Source of the DNA: Rotaria sp. Silwood1
Lineage: Eukaryota; Rotifera; Eurotatoria; Philodinida; Philodinidae
Length of the DNA: 64,000 bases
Assembly: GCA_905250075.1 (NCBI GenBank)
Contig: CAJNOP010000724.1
Span: 23,608-87,607, forward strand
Reading direction: 5' to 3'
How positions within the stretch are numbered: the stretch's first letter is position 1; each line of letters begins with the position of its first letter. Made by a program: the position numbers and the translations under genes. A model generated the notes under the pieces. That model worked only from the letters and a program-made list of their open reading frames with translations. It did no database searches and was not told the origin of the DNA. Positions 11,101 to 22,248 of the stretch are shown here, piece after piece.

Positions 11101-11739
11101 AATGCGGACACTTTTTTTAACCAATTAAGGTAAAATGTCCGCAAAGCAGAATCAGGGGGTATAGACAAAAATGACCGCATTTTGAAAATTGTCCGCAAAG
11201 TAGAATCGAGGCAGAGAATGAAAATGTCCACATTATAGAATCAAGAAAAAATTTATTATGTGAAGAAAGAGAAAGATACAAGTAGTACGAGATGATTCAA
11301 CATTCAACTATGCTTTGGTTTATAATCTTCGTCATCTTTGTCAGATGTATCCAATATGTGAATGTATCGGTAACAAAGAGAACGTAGTCTTTTTTTATAA
11401 TCATCTAAATCTAGTAGACCATTTAAATAATCTTCTTTTGCTTGTACTAAAATATTTTCATTATTAACTGAAGTTAACCTTTTTGGACGAGTTGTTCGTT
11501 GTTGTGCGTGTTCCTGTTCTAATCGAATCATTACTGATTATCGTCGATAGAATCGATTTGTCTGTACTAATTTTCTTACTATTTCTACTTTTTTTTTGAT
11601 TCTATAATGCGGACATTTTCATTCTCTGCCTCGATTCTGCTTTGCGGACAATTTTCAAAATGCGGTCATTTTTGTCTATACCCCCTGATTCTACTTTGCG
11701 GACATATTTTTCCTCCAATTAAGAAAAATCGCCCGCAAT
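11101..11739. mobile_element. Foldback DNA element with 150-bp inverted ends
   Basis: Left (11101-11250) and right (11590-11739) ends are inverted copies about 90% identical by eye, weaker in the outer 40 bases. Each arm contains two direct copies of a TGTCCGCAAAG(C/T)AGAATC motif, separated by GACCGCATTTTG sequence. This is the subterminal-repeat layout of non-autonomous DNA transposons. A short ORF lies in the middle. No clear target duplication was identified. Confidence 0.8.
11304..11531 (-). CDS. Small ORF inside the foldback element
   Basis: 75 residues with ATG, highly charged (EQEHAQQRTTRPKR at the start, DTSDKDDEDYKPKHS at the end), probably helical. I do not recognise the family. 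It fills almost all the space between the inverted ends. It could be a leftover piece of a transposase or accessory protein, a captured host exon, or chance. Its composition is less AT-driven than that of random frames nearby, which is why it is listed. Confidence 0.4.
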   Translation of the reverse strand: MIRLEQEHAQQRTTRPKRLTSVNNENILVQAKEDYLNGLLDLDDYKKRLRSLCYRYIHILDTSDKDDEDYKPKHS

Positions 11740-12789
11740 CAAGCAGACACGGAAATAATGTAGCTTGTATGTCGGTGTAATTAATTGTCTAATGATGTCT
11801 TTGTTGAGTATGAAGTAGACGAGAAAAAATGCATTATATATGTGTATAGAGGTCAAGAAGGAGAATAATCGATGTTGTTTTTTTTCTCTGTAGTTGCTCC
11901 ATTCATGCATAAATATGAATGTGAAAAAAAGAGAAGAAAGACAAAAATAAGGACTCGTCACATTATCTGATCAACGAAACTATATGTTGAGAGTATGCGT
12001 TCTCGGAATGAATAAAGAAATGGGTCATGTTTGACATATGAGTCACTGTGATAATTATTCGATTCAAGACGACTTATCAAAAGCACTTGACAACACATGT
12101 AGAATTGCGTAATTGTTATCTTTCAATAGTTGTCTAGGTAAAAATTAGTTCATGAATGATACTGAAGCATAGTAGTAGAAGTATCTGAAGTTTGTTTATT
12201 ACAAGTTTCAGTATATGACTTTATAGTTCATTATCAATTTTTGAAAATTAAAGACTCAAGGTGCACCATTACTGATCATAGGGATGCCTGTTCGAATACC
12301 GAAATTGCCAAATAATAAAATCAAGGTTTGTATTCGGCGAAAATATCATTCTGGACATTCGATCTTGCAAGGAATCGATTAAGATAGATATAGAACAATC
12401 GATTGTGATAAAAAAATATTTATGTCATAACTCGTCGCTCCTTTCTCCTTCGCAATAGTTATTTCGGCAACAAAATAAATGTAGTAATCTTTCGTAAGTG
12501 ATTCTTTGTATTTCAGGTGGAAAAAATTCCAGTTTAACTTTAAAAACTGTCCACTAACACGTTTCTAATTCCAATTTGAATTTTCATAGGAGAAAAGGCT
12601 AGTCCGATTTGACTGAAATCAAAATCAATAAAATTAAATTATTCGAAGTATCTTTGCAGATGTTTTTTTTTATGTTTTTTATGAAAAACTGAGATCAGAT
12701 GATTAATGAGATCGAAAGTCCAAGTCAGAAAAACTCAGTAACGTCTCGAAAAATGAGAAAACAGATTCTCTTTTTTTCATGCAATGAAA
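11740..12789. other. Non-coding stretch
   Basis: No gene or element recognised. Confidence 0.4.
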
Positions 12790-12860
12790 GTGTGAGGGTG
12801 TGGGTGTGAGTGTGGATGAAAGGAAGAAGTGCACCCGCACCCGCACTCCACCCCACACCT
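12790..12860. repeat. Telomere-like hairpin block 5
   Basis: G arm 12790-12816 (GTGAGGGTGTGGGTGTGAG), a spacer of about 15 purine-rich bases, and C arm 12832-12860 (CACCCGCACCCGCACTCC). It sits about 260 bases downstream of the ART-TPR stop codon. Confidence 0.8.
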
Positions 12861-13119
12861 AGGATATCAGTGATAAGAAATCATTGAACTTTTATCATCA
12901 CTTGCCGTTCGATAATAAATCTCGCTTGAATATACATGTATATCGTTTCTCACATCCACGTATGTAAATTTTCAGCAATTCTCTGTCAATTATTTTGTGA
13001 CATATTCGAACTGTAAGCTTTTTTTATTCGCATATTCTGGTACTCTTCGAATTGTGAAGACGTCAAGCTACGAAATACAATTGCATCTCTGAAATATTCT
13101 TTTTTTCGCCAGAGATGCA

Positions 13120-15528
13120 TCAGAAAAAACCCAACTTATTTCGTACTAGAGTAATACCTTTTCTACAATTTTGAACACACGGATGGTTCTCAGGATATGA
13201 GCTTTGAAAAATATGCAGAGCGCGTTGAAAAAACGATCGTGCTTGTGGATAATTCTCCACATGGTAATGCAATCCAGCGATATTGTTGTAAAAAGCTGCC
13301 AAGCGTGGATGATTTGAAGGAAAAGAGTTTTCTCCGATGTCGCACGCTTTTTGATAGAATATGAGTGCACTCGTATACTCTCCACATGCGTCATAAACAC
13401 TAGCAATGTTGTTATAAGTCTCGGCTAAGTCTGAATGATTTGAAGGAAGCACTTTTTGCTCGATTTTCAGTGTCTTAGTGTAAAAGTCTAGTGCTTTCAT
13501 GTACTCTTTTTTACTATTATACAGTGCTCCAAGGTTACTGTAAATTGTAGCCCAACAGAAATCGTTCAAGGAAATTGACTTTTCGAAGACTTCAAGTGTC
13601 TTTTGATAATACGTCATTGCAGTTGGGTAGTCATTCATTTTTTTGTATACCATTCCCATAGCACAATAGGTCATACCTAGATCGCGATGAGTCGAAAGGA
13701 GAGACTTTTCTTGGATTTGAAGGGCCTTAGAATGAAAACCTAACGATTCTGGATACTTTTCCAAATGATAATAAACTGTACCGATATTGTGGTAAGTACG
13801 AGCTAAATCTGGATGATTTGAAGGAAGGGATATTTGGTACATTCTAAGAACTTGCTCGTAGAATACGAGAGCTTGCTGAAAGTCTCCGTTCCTTCTATGC
13901 ACTACACCGATATTGTCATAAGTCTTGGCCAAATCTGGACTATCTGAAAAGAGAAATTTTTGTTCAATCTTCAAAGCCTCGTTATAAAATTTCAGTGCTT
14001 CCGAGCACTGTCCCATGTTGAGATAGATTGAAGCGATGTTATTGTAGGTCGTAGCCAAATTTGGACGATAGAGAAAGACAGAATCTCTCTCAATGTTAAG
14101 TTTTTTAAGATAGAATTCCAGAGCCTCTAGAAATTCTCCTCTATGATGCTTGGTTATTGCCAACTGGTTGTAGAGAAGAGCAAGTGCGGTGCCATCGTGC
14201 TGAGATGTTTGTTTCAAAAGGATCTCATAGATCTCTTGGGCCTTACTGAAATATCCGATTTTGATCAGGAGTTGACCCAATCGATGCCATCCCGACCCTT
14301 CTCGAATGTCCTTGCGTACATATTCAGTAAGTTGCTTCAACTCTTTATCATCGTCATTTGTTAATGCAAGTTTCACTTGCCACAGGTCTTTATCAATTTT
14401 TTTCACTTCACCAATTCGAAAGACAGAGTGCATGGACAATAAAATTTCTTGCTCATCGGCGAAATTAGTTTCAGCATCTAAGAAGGCGAAAGGTGTGCGC
14501 ATTGAAGTTGGATCAAGATCTATTTTAAAGAGAACTGCAGTCATGTTGGGATCTTGTGGAGGAATTGGACAAAACATCTTTGACACTGCTAGATCAGTAC
14601 TAGTAGATAAGAAGCTGTTGAATGACAATAAACCACGTTGACTGTTGCGCAATTTCTCAAAGTCATCATGGAACATTCCTTGACCTCGATAAACATATTT
14701 TCGAACCCGATTTGTCGCCTGCTCATCGTTTCGTTGTTTAATCTGCTGAAGAAGATTGCGTAGAAAGAAGCCCATTTTCATTATAATTTCTACGTCCAAT
14801 GTTCGCAAAGCTCGATTGAGAATAGAATAAGTAAAATTCTCTCGTGTATACCATCGAATTGCTGAACCAGGATGGTAATTTCTGTCGAATTCTCCAATTT
14901 TCTGCAACTGAGATTCATTGTCATGGTATTGTTCGTACCAACAATGAATTAAATCTTCTTTTGTATTTCCATCATGGCCCATATCAAGTAGAATCTCTGT
15001 GAGTATTTGTGAGTACATAAATGAGGGTGGAAGTTCATTTAAATTAGGTTTGAAGGAATCACTAGGAGAGATAATACTGATTGGAAAAGAGTCGTGATCA
15101 CACTGTTTTGTGTCATGCAGAAGTAACTTGCAAATATCGTTGATTGAGTAGGAAACTTTTACTTTTTGGAATTCATTTGTCTGCAGACTATGGTTCATAC
15201 CATCGTTTCGAAGTACATAAATAGAATAAAGTTGTGATATGTCGTGAATCAAGGGAACAAGTGGTTGATTTAGTGTAGCTGGGATAATCATGAAATTTGT
15301 TTTGTCGATCATGTCAGTGAGAAAATCGATGCATTTATTAACATCAGTATATAGAATGATTGTATCAACAATTTGTCGAAGTTGACGCGATATGTTACAA
15401 TAATTGTCATCAGACTCATTGATATTCGGATCTAGCCAAATGAGAAGAAAATTTTGATGAATGAAACAATCCTTGGATTGTGATGTAGAATTATTCATAT
15501 TGAAGATTTGTCTTGTTCCCATTGTCAT
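13120..15528 (-). CDS. ADP-ribosyltransferase domain fused to TPR repeats
   Basis: Single-exon frame of 802 residues. Residues 25-110 form an N-terminal region starting FLLIWLDPNINE, whose function I cannot assign. Residues about 205-390 match the arginine-type ADP-ribosyltransferase (ART) fold with the R-S-E triad. R281 is in YRGQG, S308-T309-S310 is in FLSTSTD, and E359-Q-E361 is the catalytic E-x-E. All catalytic residues are present, so an active mono-ADP-ribosyltransferase is expected. Residues about 405-780 are TPRs. Seven copies follow a strict 42-residue period starting at 490, with motif LA-TYNNIA-IY and (L/S)PSNHPD linkers, the kinesin-light-chain type. There is no signal peptide or membrane helix, so it is probably cytoplasmic, with the TPRs choosing the protein to be modified. 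Similar fusions are, to my knowledge, expanded in bdelloids. Confidence 0.88.
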   Translation of the reverse strand: MTMGTRQIFNMNNSTSQSKDCFIHQNFLLIWLDPNINESDDNYCNISRQLRQIVDTIILYTDVNKCIDFLTDMIDKTNFMIIPATLNQPLVPLIHDISQLYSIYVLRNDGMNHSLQTNEFQKVKVSYSINDICKLLLHDTKQCDHDSFPISIISPSDSFKPNLNELPPSFMYSQILTEILLDMGHDGNTKEDLIHCWYEQYHDNESQLQKIGEFDRNYHPGSAIRWYTRENFTYSILNRALRTLDVEIIMKMGFFLRNLLQQIKQRNDEQATNRVRKYVYRGQGMFHDDFEKLRNSQRGLLSFNSFLSTSTDLAVSKMFCPIPPQDPNMTAVLFKIDLDPTSMRTPFAFLDAETNFADEQEILLSMHSVFRIGEVKKIDKDLWQVKLALTNDDDKELKQLTEYVRKDIREGSGWHRLGQLLIKIGYFSKAQEIYEILLKQTSQHDGTALALLYNQLAITKHHRGEFLEALEFYLKKLNIERDSVFLYRPNLATTYNNIASIYLNMGQCSEALKFYNEALKIEQKFLFSDSPDLAKTYDNIGVVHRRNGDFQQALVFYEQVLRMYQISLPSNHPDLARTYHNIGTVYYHLEKYPESLGFHSKALQIQEKSLLSTHRDLGMTYCAMGMVYKKMNDYPTAMTYYQKTLEVFEKSISLNDFCWATIYSNLGALYNSKKEYMKALDFYTKTLKIEQKVLPSNHSDLAETYNNIASVYDACGEYTSALIFYQKACDIGENSFPSNHPRLAAFYNNIAGLHYHVENYPQARSFFQRALHIFQSSYPENHPCVQNCRKGITLVRNKLGFF

Positions 15529-16090
15529 GTTTCGTCTTTGCGACTATTTGCAATAGATCTAACAGAGAGAAGAAATATGTCAATGTTGATCTCGCGCATT
15601 AAAACAGCATTGTAGGTTATAAAATAGTACTACGAAATATAGAACACCAGAGTATAGTGTAAGAAGTATAAAAAATAGTTCTGAGGAATATCATGCATGA
15701 CCGATGATACAGAAGGCTAACGTAGAAATCGCGTGTTTTGCTAGTTTGCAAAAAAAAAAGTTGTCTGTCGCTTTACATAAGTCCATGCGAGTATATACGA
15801 ACACTTTTACACTTCAGTTACCAGCTAAACATGTTTTATCCAATGATACTCAAGAATTTTTTCCAATTTAGAAAAATTGAGTAAGATATTATCTGAATAG
15901 ACTGAATAGTCCATTATAAAACGATAAGGAATAAGAAGGATATGACACATAGGTAGATACCACTGAAATAACATCTCATCTACATTGTACTTAGTGTGTA
16001 TGCCTTATCTCTCCTGACAAAGTTACCATTATGACCGATAGTGTTTTATAATCTACTGCACAGGTACAACTTTTCGCGAGTAGCCTACAG
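15529..16090. other. Upstream region of the ART-TPR gene
   Basis: No other gene is visible. A promoter for the minus-strand gene must lie here, but no TATA-like motif stands out. Confidence 0.3.
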
Positions 16091-16246
16091 TTTTGTTGAC
16101 TACAAAAAATATCGATCGAAAATTTGTCAGATATAATTTGTCGAAAAAAATTTGGCAATTCGACAAATTTTATTAAAAAAATATCGATAGAATAAAATTT
16201 GTTGAAGTAAATTTTATTCTATCGACATTTTTTGTAGTAGACAAAA
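16091..16246. mobile_element. Short foldback MITE
   Basis: The ends TTTTGTTGACTACAAAAAAT and, on the other strand, TTTTGTCTACTACAAAAAAT are inverted copies continuing through ATCGAT/GTCGAT and GAATAAAATTT. The interior is itself palindromic (AATTTGTCGAA with TTCGACAAATT). About 156 bases, non-coding. Confidence 0.7.
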
Positions 16247-16475
16247 TTGATGTTTCCCCTTTTCGCAGCCGGACCGGCACTTTTTTAATACTTGATCTGA
16301 ACCGAACTGGATGCAATCGATATCCGAAAATACTTCATCAAAAGCAACGACACAAAGCGATTATCTCAGATTGACTCTGCGCGAATTAGTCTTTCACAGA
16401 CCGCTTCTCGTATCGGCAAGCAGGATAAAGCCGATTGCAACACTTGATACAACTCCAAAGACCTAGTAGACAATC

Positions 16476-17840
16476 CTTAGTGAAAATACTCGTCAAGCGA
16501 GTACAACTTTCCAGCGTCAGTACTCATATTACTCACTCGAGTACTCAGGGAATTTCATGTGTACACATACTCGTCGAGTACTAGGATGAGTACATGTGCA
16601 AGTTTTTCTTTAAAGATTTACTTATAGTCAGATAGATGGGTATTCAATGTAGTACTCATAATCGTTTTTCGCAGAACATTTAGCAAAACACTTATGCACT
16701 AGTATATATGAATATAAATTATAATTATATAATAAAAGAAAGTGATGCAATAAATTTTAAAATAGAAAACTATTTAATGCCTTATCTGCTCGATTCTCTA
16801 TTCTTTTTTTGATAAGTCATTTATACAATAAATATTAATGGTGACTTTGAGAAAAAGAAAAAGATTTTTTCTTTTCATTTGTTAACTTCTCGGATAAGGT
16901 TAAATTCTTTTTAAACATATTAATGTAGATTTTCTTTAGTTTTACTTTCTAAATTTATATAAAATATCTTTGGTTAAAATAAAGTTTTTTAGATTGATTG
17001 TAAAATGCGTGAAACGAAGGACAACAAACAACTTTCGTTATAAATCGATCGCGATTTTAAAATAAGAAGATGCGTCAATATACTACAGACAAAAAGTTTT
17101 TTAGTTTGTATTTATTTATTTTTTTGTAAACTGTAATGAATTTAAGGATGCGTGTGTTTGATGTTTAGCGTGTTAAGCCATAATATACGTTTATTTTCTA
17201 TCACATTTCTAATTGTCACTAAATAATTTATTATTTTTTCTGCTTGGTTGTTTTTTTTTTTACTGTTCTCAATTCATGTTTAATTGTACTCTCATTCTTG
17301 ACGATCTACACAAAGAAATCTTCATTATTAGAGAGAATTGTTGGAGATTTTCTTTTTTTTCCTACATAACGAATAAACGATTTTATTGACTTTTGAATAA
17401 AAAGAACATAAAATTGTATTTTTATTGTATCAAAATACAGAAAATGCTTAACTTTCTTTGCTAATGATGAAAGTTTATATGTCCGTATTCTTTGTGTTAA
17501 AATGTATGAAACTGATATCATACTTGTATTTCTTATTTTGACTATTTTTCTCAAAGTTCTATTGCGTGTGCCCGTGTTTTTTATTATAAATTTGATAATA
17601 AATAAAAATTAATATAGTACAACGGTACTAACCAAAAAATATGCTTATGAGTATTTTTTTATAGACCAGTAAAGTACACAAAATTAGATAGTAGTACTAC
17701 CAAAACGCTCAATATTATATGGCTAGTACTCAAATGCTCAGATTCTAGTGCAAGTACGACCGATGAGTACTCAAAACTCATGAGTACTCACGGCATTTTC
17801 TAGCGTGAGTACGACATGAGTACTACCCTATGAATATGTT
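16476..17840. repeat. AGTACT-rich bounded region, possible old element
   Basis: Both edges (16476-16600 and 17690-17840) are crowded with GAGTACTC, AGTACTCA and related palindromes. They can be loosely aligned as inverted copies (roughly 60-65% by eye). The interior is AT-rich without a gene. It may be a decayed transposon of about 1.35 kb; the evidence is weak. Confidence 0.35.
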
Positions 17841-18462
17841 GACTAGAGTTAACAGACAAAAACCACACTGGAACGAAAGTCTTTTCTATAGCATAGACTC
17901 ATGACGTCATTCTTCTCTGTGATTGAGTCATAGGAAGACATGCCTATAGCTGTCACGAGACGTCCTCTATCAATACCCAACAACTCGTACTCATCTTAAA
18001 CAGCATCAATCAAGCTTCCATTGTTTTCATTATCTCAGTGAAAAAAAATAGTAATCGATCACTATATAGTGTCTTCGCACCACAATGAAAGATGGCAGTA
18101 GCTTTCGATAAACTTATTGCTGCTTGTTTCAATGGCTGAGACGCACATCGAGTCACATTTTCATTAGCTTGACGACGAGCAACAGAATCCACAGATTGTT
18201 CGCGTCATCCAGATTTTACGCCGAACAAACAAAATGAATTATTCAGGATCGATAAAAGATTTATTATTTTTCAAACTCGACTTTTTTACGTACGTTTCAA
18301 TAAGTATCGAGCGAAGTTTTGTTCTCCAGATCATGGTGTCACAAACGAATGGCTTGGGATGGATGTGCCGATAATGCGAGAGGTGATTTCTATGTGATCA
18401 CTCATGCCGAAAATGAAGCAAAATGTCATACAGCATCATCGAACATTCTTCTCTTTCAGCAT
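17841..18462. other. Non-coding stretch
   Basis: Nothing recognised. Confidence 0.3.
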
Positions 18463-18560
18463 GGGTGAGTGTGGGTGTAGGTGCAGGTGTGGCCATCGGA
18501 TGCCTTTTCTGTTCTATCACAGCCTCAGTCACACCCATACCCACACCCACCCACACCCTA
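18463..18560. repeat. Telomere-like hairpin block 6
   Basis: G arm 18463-18492 (GGGTGAGTGTGGGTGTAGG), spacer of about 36 bases, C arm 18529-18560 (CACACCCATACCCACACCC). An isolated C-rich tract (CACTCACACCCACCCT) follows at 19378-19394. Confidence 0.8.
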
Positions 18561-20954
18561 GCCCAAATTAATGACGAGTGAGACGAATGATATCAGTGAT
18601 TTCACATGTTTTTTTATTGATTTTCACATAATATGATCAACATGAGATAAATGAAGTGGTTTTAAGTAATAAAATGTATCATTGATAACTTCAAATCGTA
18701 AAAGAAAACGTTCAATCTTTGATGCTATTGTTGCATAATTACAATCCGAAAATGATAATGAAACAATTTGAAATGATATTGAAGTTAATCGATCTCAGAA
18801 TATATCAAATTGTTTTCTTTTCTTAATATAACTGAGATAAACTCGAAAACGAGTATAGACAAGACAAACTAAACGAACTCGTTAATTAACAAGACATAAA
18901 CATCCAAATATTCTAATATCATTGAGAATTTTGGCAATTAATTCACCTGGAAGATTGCTCAAATAATCAGACATCTTCTTTTTATTGATTATAAATCAAT
19001 ATTTGTATTTTTGTTTATATATACGAATAAGCCAACGGTGTAATTAAGAATATGCAATACATCATAATAAAAAAAATAATCGTTGTGCTGATTGTTAAGT
19101 TTTAATTGTAACAGAATATGACTAAACTACAACGATAAAGTTAAATGAATTTATTCAGAAACTTAAGTCATTTTATTGATTCATCTAACGTAAATCTATG
19201 AATTAGGTATGCGTTGCATCATCCTCAAACTAATACAGTGCGATCAGCTATACAACGATGATATATTCTCGCAAACTATTTAGAGAAAAGATTAATATTT
19301 AAAAAAACTTTTTCGAATAAGAATTCATCCTGAAGAATGAATTTCTACTTATCTATTGACTGTTTTAGGTATTTTTCACTCACACCCACCCTAGAAATAT
19401 ACTTAAAATAATGTAAGAAATGCTATTTCATGAATCGATAGCATCTATCGAGATGATCAAATATCTGGCTCCTCACTCTGCCTCTTTTTCCTCTATTTTA
19501 CGAAAAGTCCTCTTTTTCTCCTCTTTTTGGATATAAATCCTCTTTTTCTTCCTTTTTGGGAAAAATTAGGCGTTAAAGGAAAATAGTCGATAATGTTGAC
19601 TTATTTGGATGAATCAATACGCTTTTAACCAATAAGGTCAATAACAAGGTTGAAAATTGACCCTGAGTACGCATTGAGAGAGTCAAATAGACACTAATTC
19701 CATTCCGAAACGTTTTGTTAGTAAAATTATTTTGGCTTAGTATTTAATCGGATTAGCTAAAATCAATATTTATTGAAGTCAAAATTTAGAAATACTAAAA
19801 TGAATTGCTGTAGACTTATGTATGTGCAAACATAAAAGTTTGAAAACTTGGTGCTTGAACGGAACAACAAGGTAGCTTCGAGCATGAACTTAAACACGAT
19901 TTTCGATAATTGAAATTCAAGAATCTCGACTGCAGAACTGCGGAATCTTTCGTCAAAGTGATCAAATTTTCTTGGATGGGGAAATCGTTTTCAAGACGTA
20001 GCCGGTTAGCAAAGCAACAAAACACGATTTTTCTCGAAAAGCTCCAAAAATTTCACCAGAAGAAAAGTTTCTCAAATGCCCGTTCACACAGCAGTAGATT
20101 CTGCATCTCTGGTCGCCTCGAAGATGAATTAGTGATAACCTCTAACAAATTTTGTAAAAATTCGCTCCGTCAAGTAACTTTCAAGAGGTACAGTTTTCCT
20201 ACTCTTAGAGGAATTTTATGAAAAATCGTGAAAACTGAACCGTAGTGTACTCAAGATTCAAATTTTTTTGTATATTATTCAATTCCAATTGAATTCCGAG
20301 TTATATTAGGCCTTTATAATTCATCAGAATTAATACTGTTCTGTTCCCAGGAAGAACTTCCGATAACGCGGTAGAAATTCTTGTTACAGATTTGAGAAAA
20401 AAACCTTGAAGGCTTTGTTTTGAATTGAATTTGTGGTATTTTTTTCTCTTATAAATATGCACGGTCTATTACGTCTTCTTTTGTTTATGTTAGCTCTTTA
20501 AGTTCTCGTGCTTTTATAAACTGAACATATTCTGAATATTCAGTGATTTTCCTTTTAATTACCTTTTCTTTGTCTACGAGTATTCGGGTAAAGTGATATC
20601 ACAGTCAAATACTTTTGAAGTAGACTCTGTCCTTTTTGTCTCTTTTTTGTAGTTCTCTTTTTCTGAGCTCGGTAGAAAAAACACGACCGCAAATGTCAAG
20701 AACTGAATATCGCTTCCATCTTTCGAGTTTTTCAAGTTTGTGTTGAATCCAGATTAATGGTGCTCTAATTTATTGACTTTTGAACCCCGCGGCAGCCTTT
20801 GTTCACATTTTAGAAGCGAAAAAATGTTCCTCTTTTTTCCTCTTTTTCTACGGACTGTCGGTGGGATGCCAGATAGACCTTTTCTTGGAACTTCTCGTTC
20901 ACATCTGGAAACCTACACATCCACACCATTGAACTCTAAGATTAACACATAATA
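18561..20954. other. Non-coding stretch with pyrimidine-rich repeats
   Basis: CCTCTTTTTC-type repeats occur at 19478-19560 and again near 20630-20660 and 20826-20850, in the same orientation. They could mark the ends of an old element, but no target duplication or coding content was found. The open frame at 19910-20221 is not recognisable. Confidence 0.35.
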
Positions 20955-22246
20955 CAGGTTGGTTGAAAAGTTTTGAAAGCGACACCTATTAACCAGTAGA
21001 GGAATCAAAATTTATACGCTATTTTAATATTTCATCTTCCATTGGAACACACAAAAAATTCTATTTTGATTGGTCAATTCATTCTGTGTTTACAAGCCAT
21101 TTGAAGTTGACGTGTCAGTGTATTTTGTTACAATGGAAAAAACCGAATATCGTGCAGTGATAAAATTCTTTGTTTTGGAAGGTTTATCAGCAACAGAAAT
21201 TCATACAAAAATGGTGAAAGTGTTAAAGGAATCTGCTCCTTCATTTCCAACTGTGCATCGATGGGTTTTAGACTTTAAACGTGGTCGTACAAGCGTTGAA
21301 GATGAACCACGTAGTGGACGTCCAAAAAGTGCAACAACACCAGAAATCATTGAGCAAGTCTATGATATTGTTTGTAAAGATCCAAGTTTAACTAAGCGTG
21401 AAATTGCTGATACCATAGGCATCTCAGATGAACGAGTACTCCATATTTTACACGAAGAATTACATATGAAAAAGCTGCTCGGAAAGTTAGTGCCGCATTC
21501 GTTAACAATTCAACAAAAACTGAATCGAAAACAAATTTCTCACCGTAATTTGGAGCGTTTTAAGCAGAATAAAACCGATTTTGTGCGTCGTTTTATAACT
21601 ATGGATGAGACTTGGATCTACCATCATGATCCTAAACTGAAACAAGAACGTTTACAGTGGATTGAAGCTGGTTCTTCAGCTCCAAAACAGGTGAAGTCAG
21701 AACGATCGGCAAAAAAGGTTATGGCATCAGTTTTTTGGGATGCAAAAGGGGTTTTGTTGATTGATTATCTTGAAAAAGGTAAAACAATTAACTCTGAATA
21801 TTATTGCAACCTTTTGGACCAGTTGGATAAAAAAATTGGTGAAAAAAGACCCGGTTTACAGAAGAAAACAATCATTTTTCATCAAGACAATGCACGTGTT
21901 CACACAAGTTTTTTGACGATGGTTAAATTGAACGAATTAAAGTACGAATTGCTTGAACACCCACCGTATTCACCAGATTTGGCTCCCTCCGACTATTACC
22001 TCTTCAGAAACTTGAAACAATTCCTTCGTGGAAAGCGTTTTTCGTCGAATGAAGAAGCTATTGCAGCCGTGGAACAGTATTTTGCAGAGCTTCCGGAAAA
22101 TCATTACAGAGATGGTATAAAATTATTGGAGGATCATTGGAATAAGTGTGTTCAAGTTGAGGGAGATTATATTGAATAAAAAAACTGATTTCATTAAAAA
22201 ATACACATTCTTTCATTTTTGCTTTCAAAACTTTTCAACCAACCTG
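20955..22246. mobile_element. Intact mariner transposon
   Basis: The element is 1292 bases long. It is bounded by perfect inverted repeats of at least 26 bases that begin CAGGTTGGTTGAAAAGTTTT. TA dinucleotides lie immediately outside (20953-20954 and 22247-22248), the standard mariner target duplication. It encloses a full-length transposase without stops. Perfect ends plus an open, complete gene imply recent arrival. Confidence 0.95.
21133..22179 (+). CDS. Mariner transposase (DD34D)
   Basis: 348 residues from the ATG at 21133; the frame extends further upstream, but this start matches the usual mariner length of about 345. The N-terminal half (1-120) holds paired helix-turn-helix DNA-binding modules with SATEIHTKMV and the linker GRPKSATTPE. 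The catalytic domain has D158 (FITMDETW), D252 (FHQDNARVHTS) and D287 (YSPDLAPSDYYLF). Thirty-four residues separate D252 and D287, defining the DD34D class. WVLDFKRGR and the C-terminal KCV..EGDYIE are also family hallmarks. No lesion is visible, so it may be active. The enzyme cuts and pastes its own element through the flanking inverted repeats. I did not assign a subfamily. Confidence 0.95.
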   Translation: MEKTEYRAVIKFFVLEGLSATEIHTKMVKVLKESAPSFPTVHRWVLDFKRGRTSVEDEPRSGRPKSATTPEIIEQVYDIVCKDPSLTKREIADTIGISDERVLHILHEELHMKKLLGKLVPHSLTIQQKLNRKQISHRNLERFKQNKTDFVRRFITMDETWIYHHDPKLKQERLQWIEAGSSAPKQVKSERSAKKVMASVFWDAKGVLLIDYLEKGKTINSEYYCNLLDQLDKKIGEKRPGLQKKTIIFHQDNARVHTSFLTMVKLNELKYELLEHPPYSPDLAPSDYYLFRNLKQFLRGKRFSSNEEAIAAVEQYFAELPENHYRDGIKLLEDHWNKCVQVEGDYIE

Positions 22247-22248
22247 TA

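Noticed and set aside
14143..14641. Plus-strand frames within the ART-TPR gene
   Set aside because: Shadows of the minus-strand gene, no family resemblance.
10287..20113. A 15-base inverted match (10287-10301 and 20099-20113)
   Set aside because: A match of this length is expected by chance in 64 kb of biased composition.
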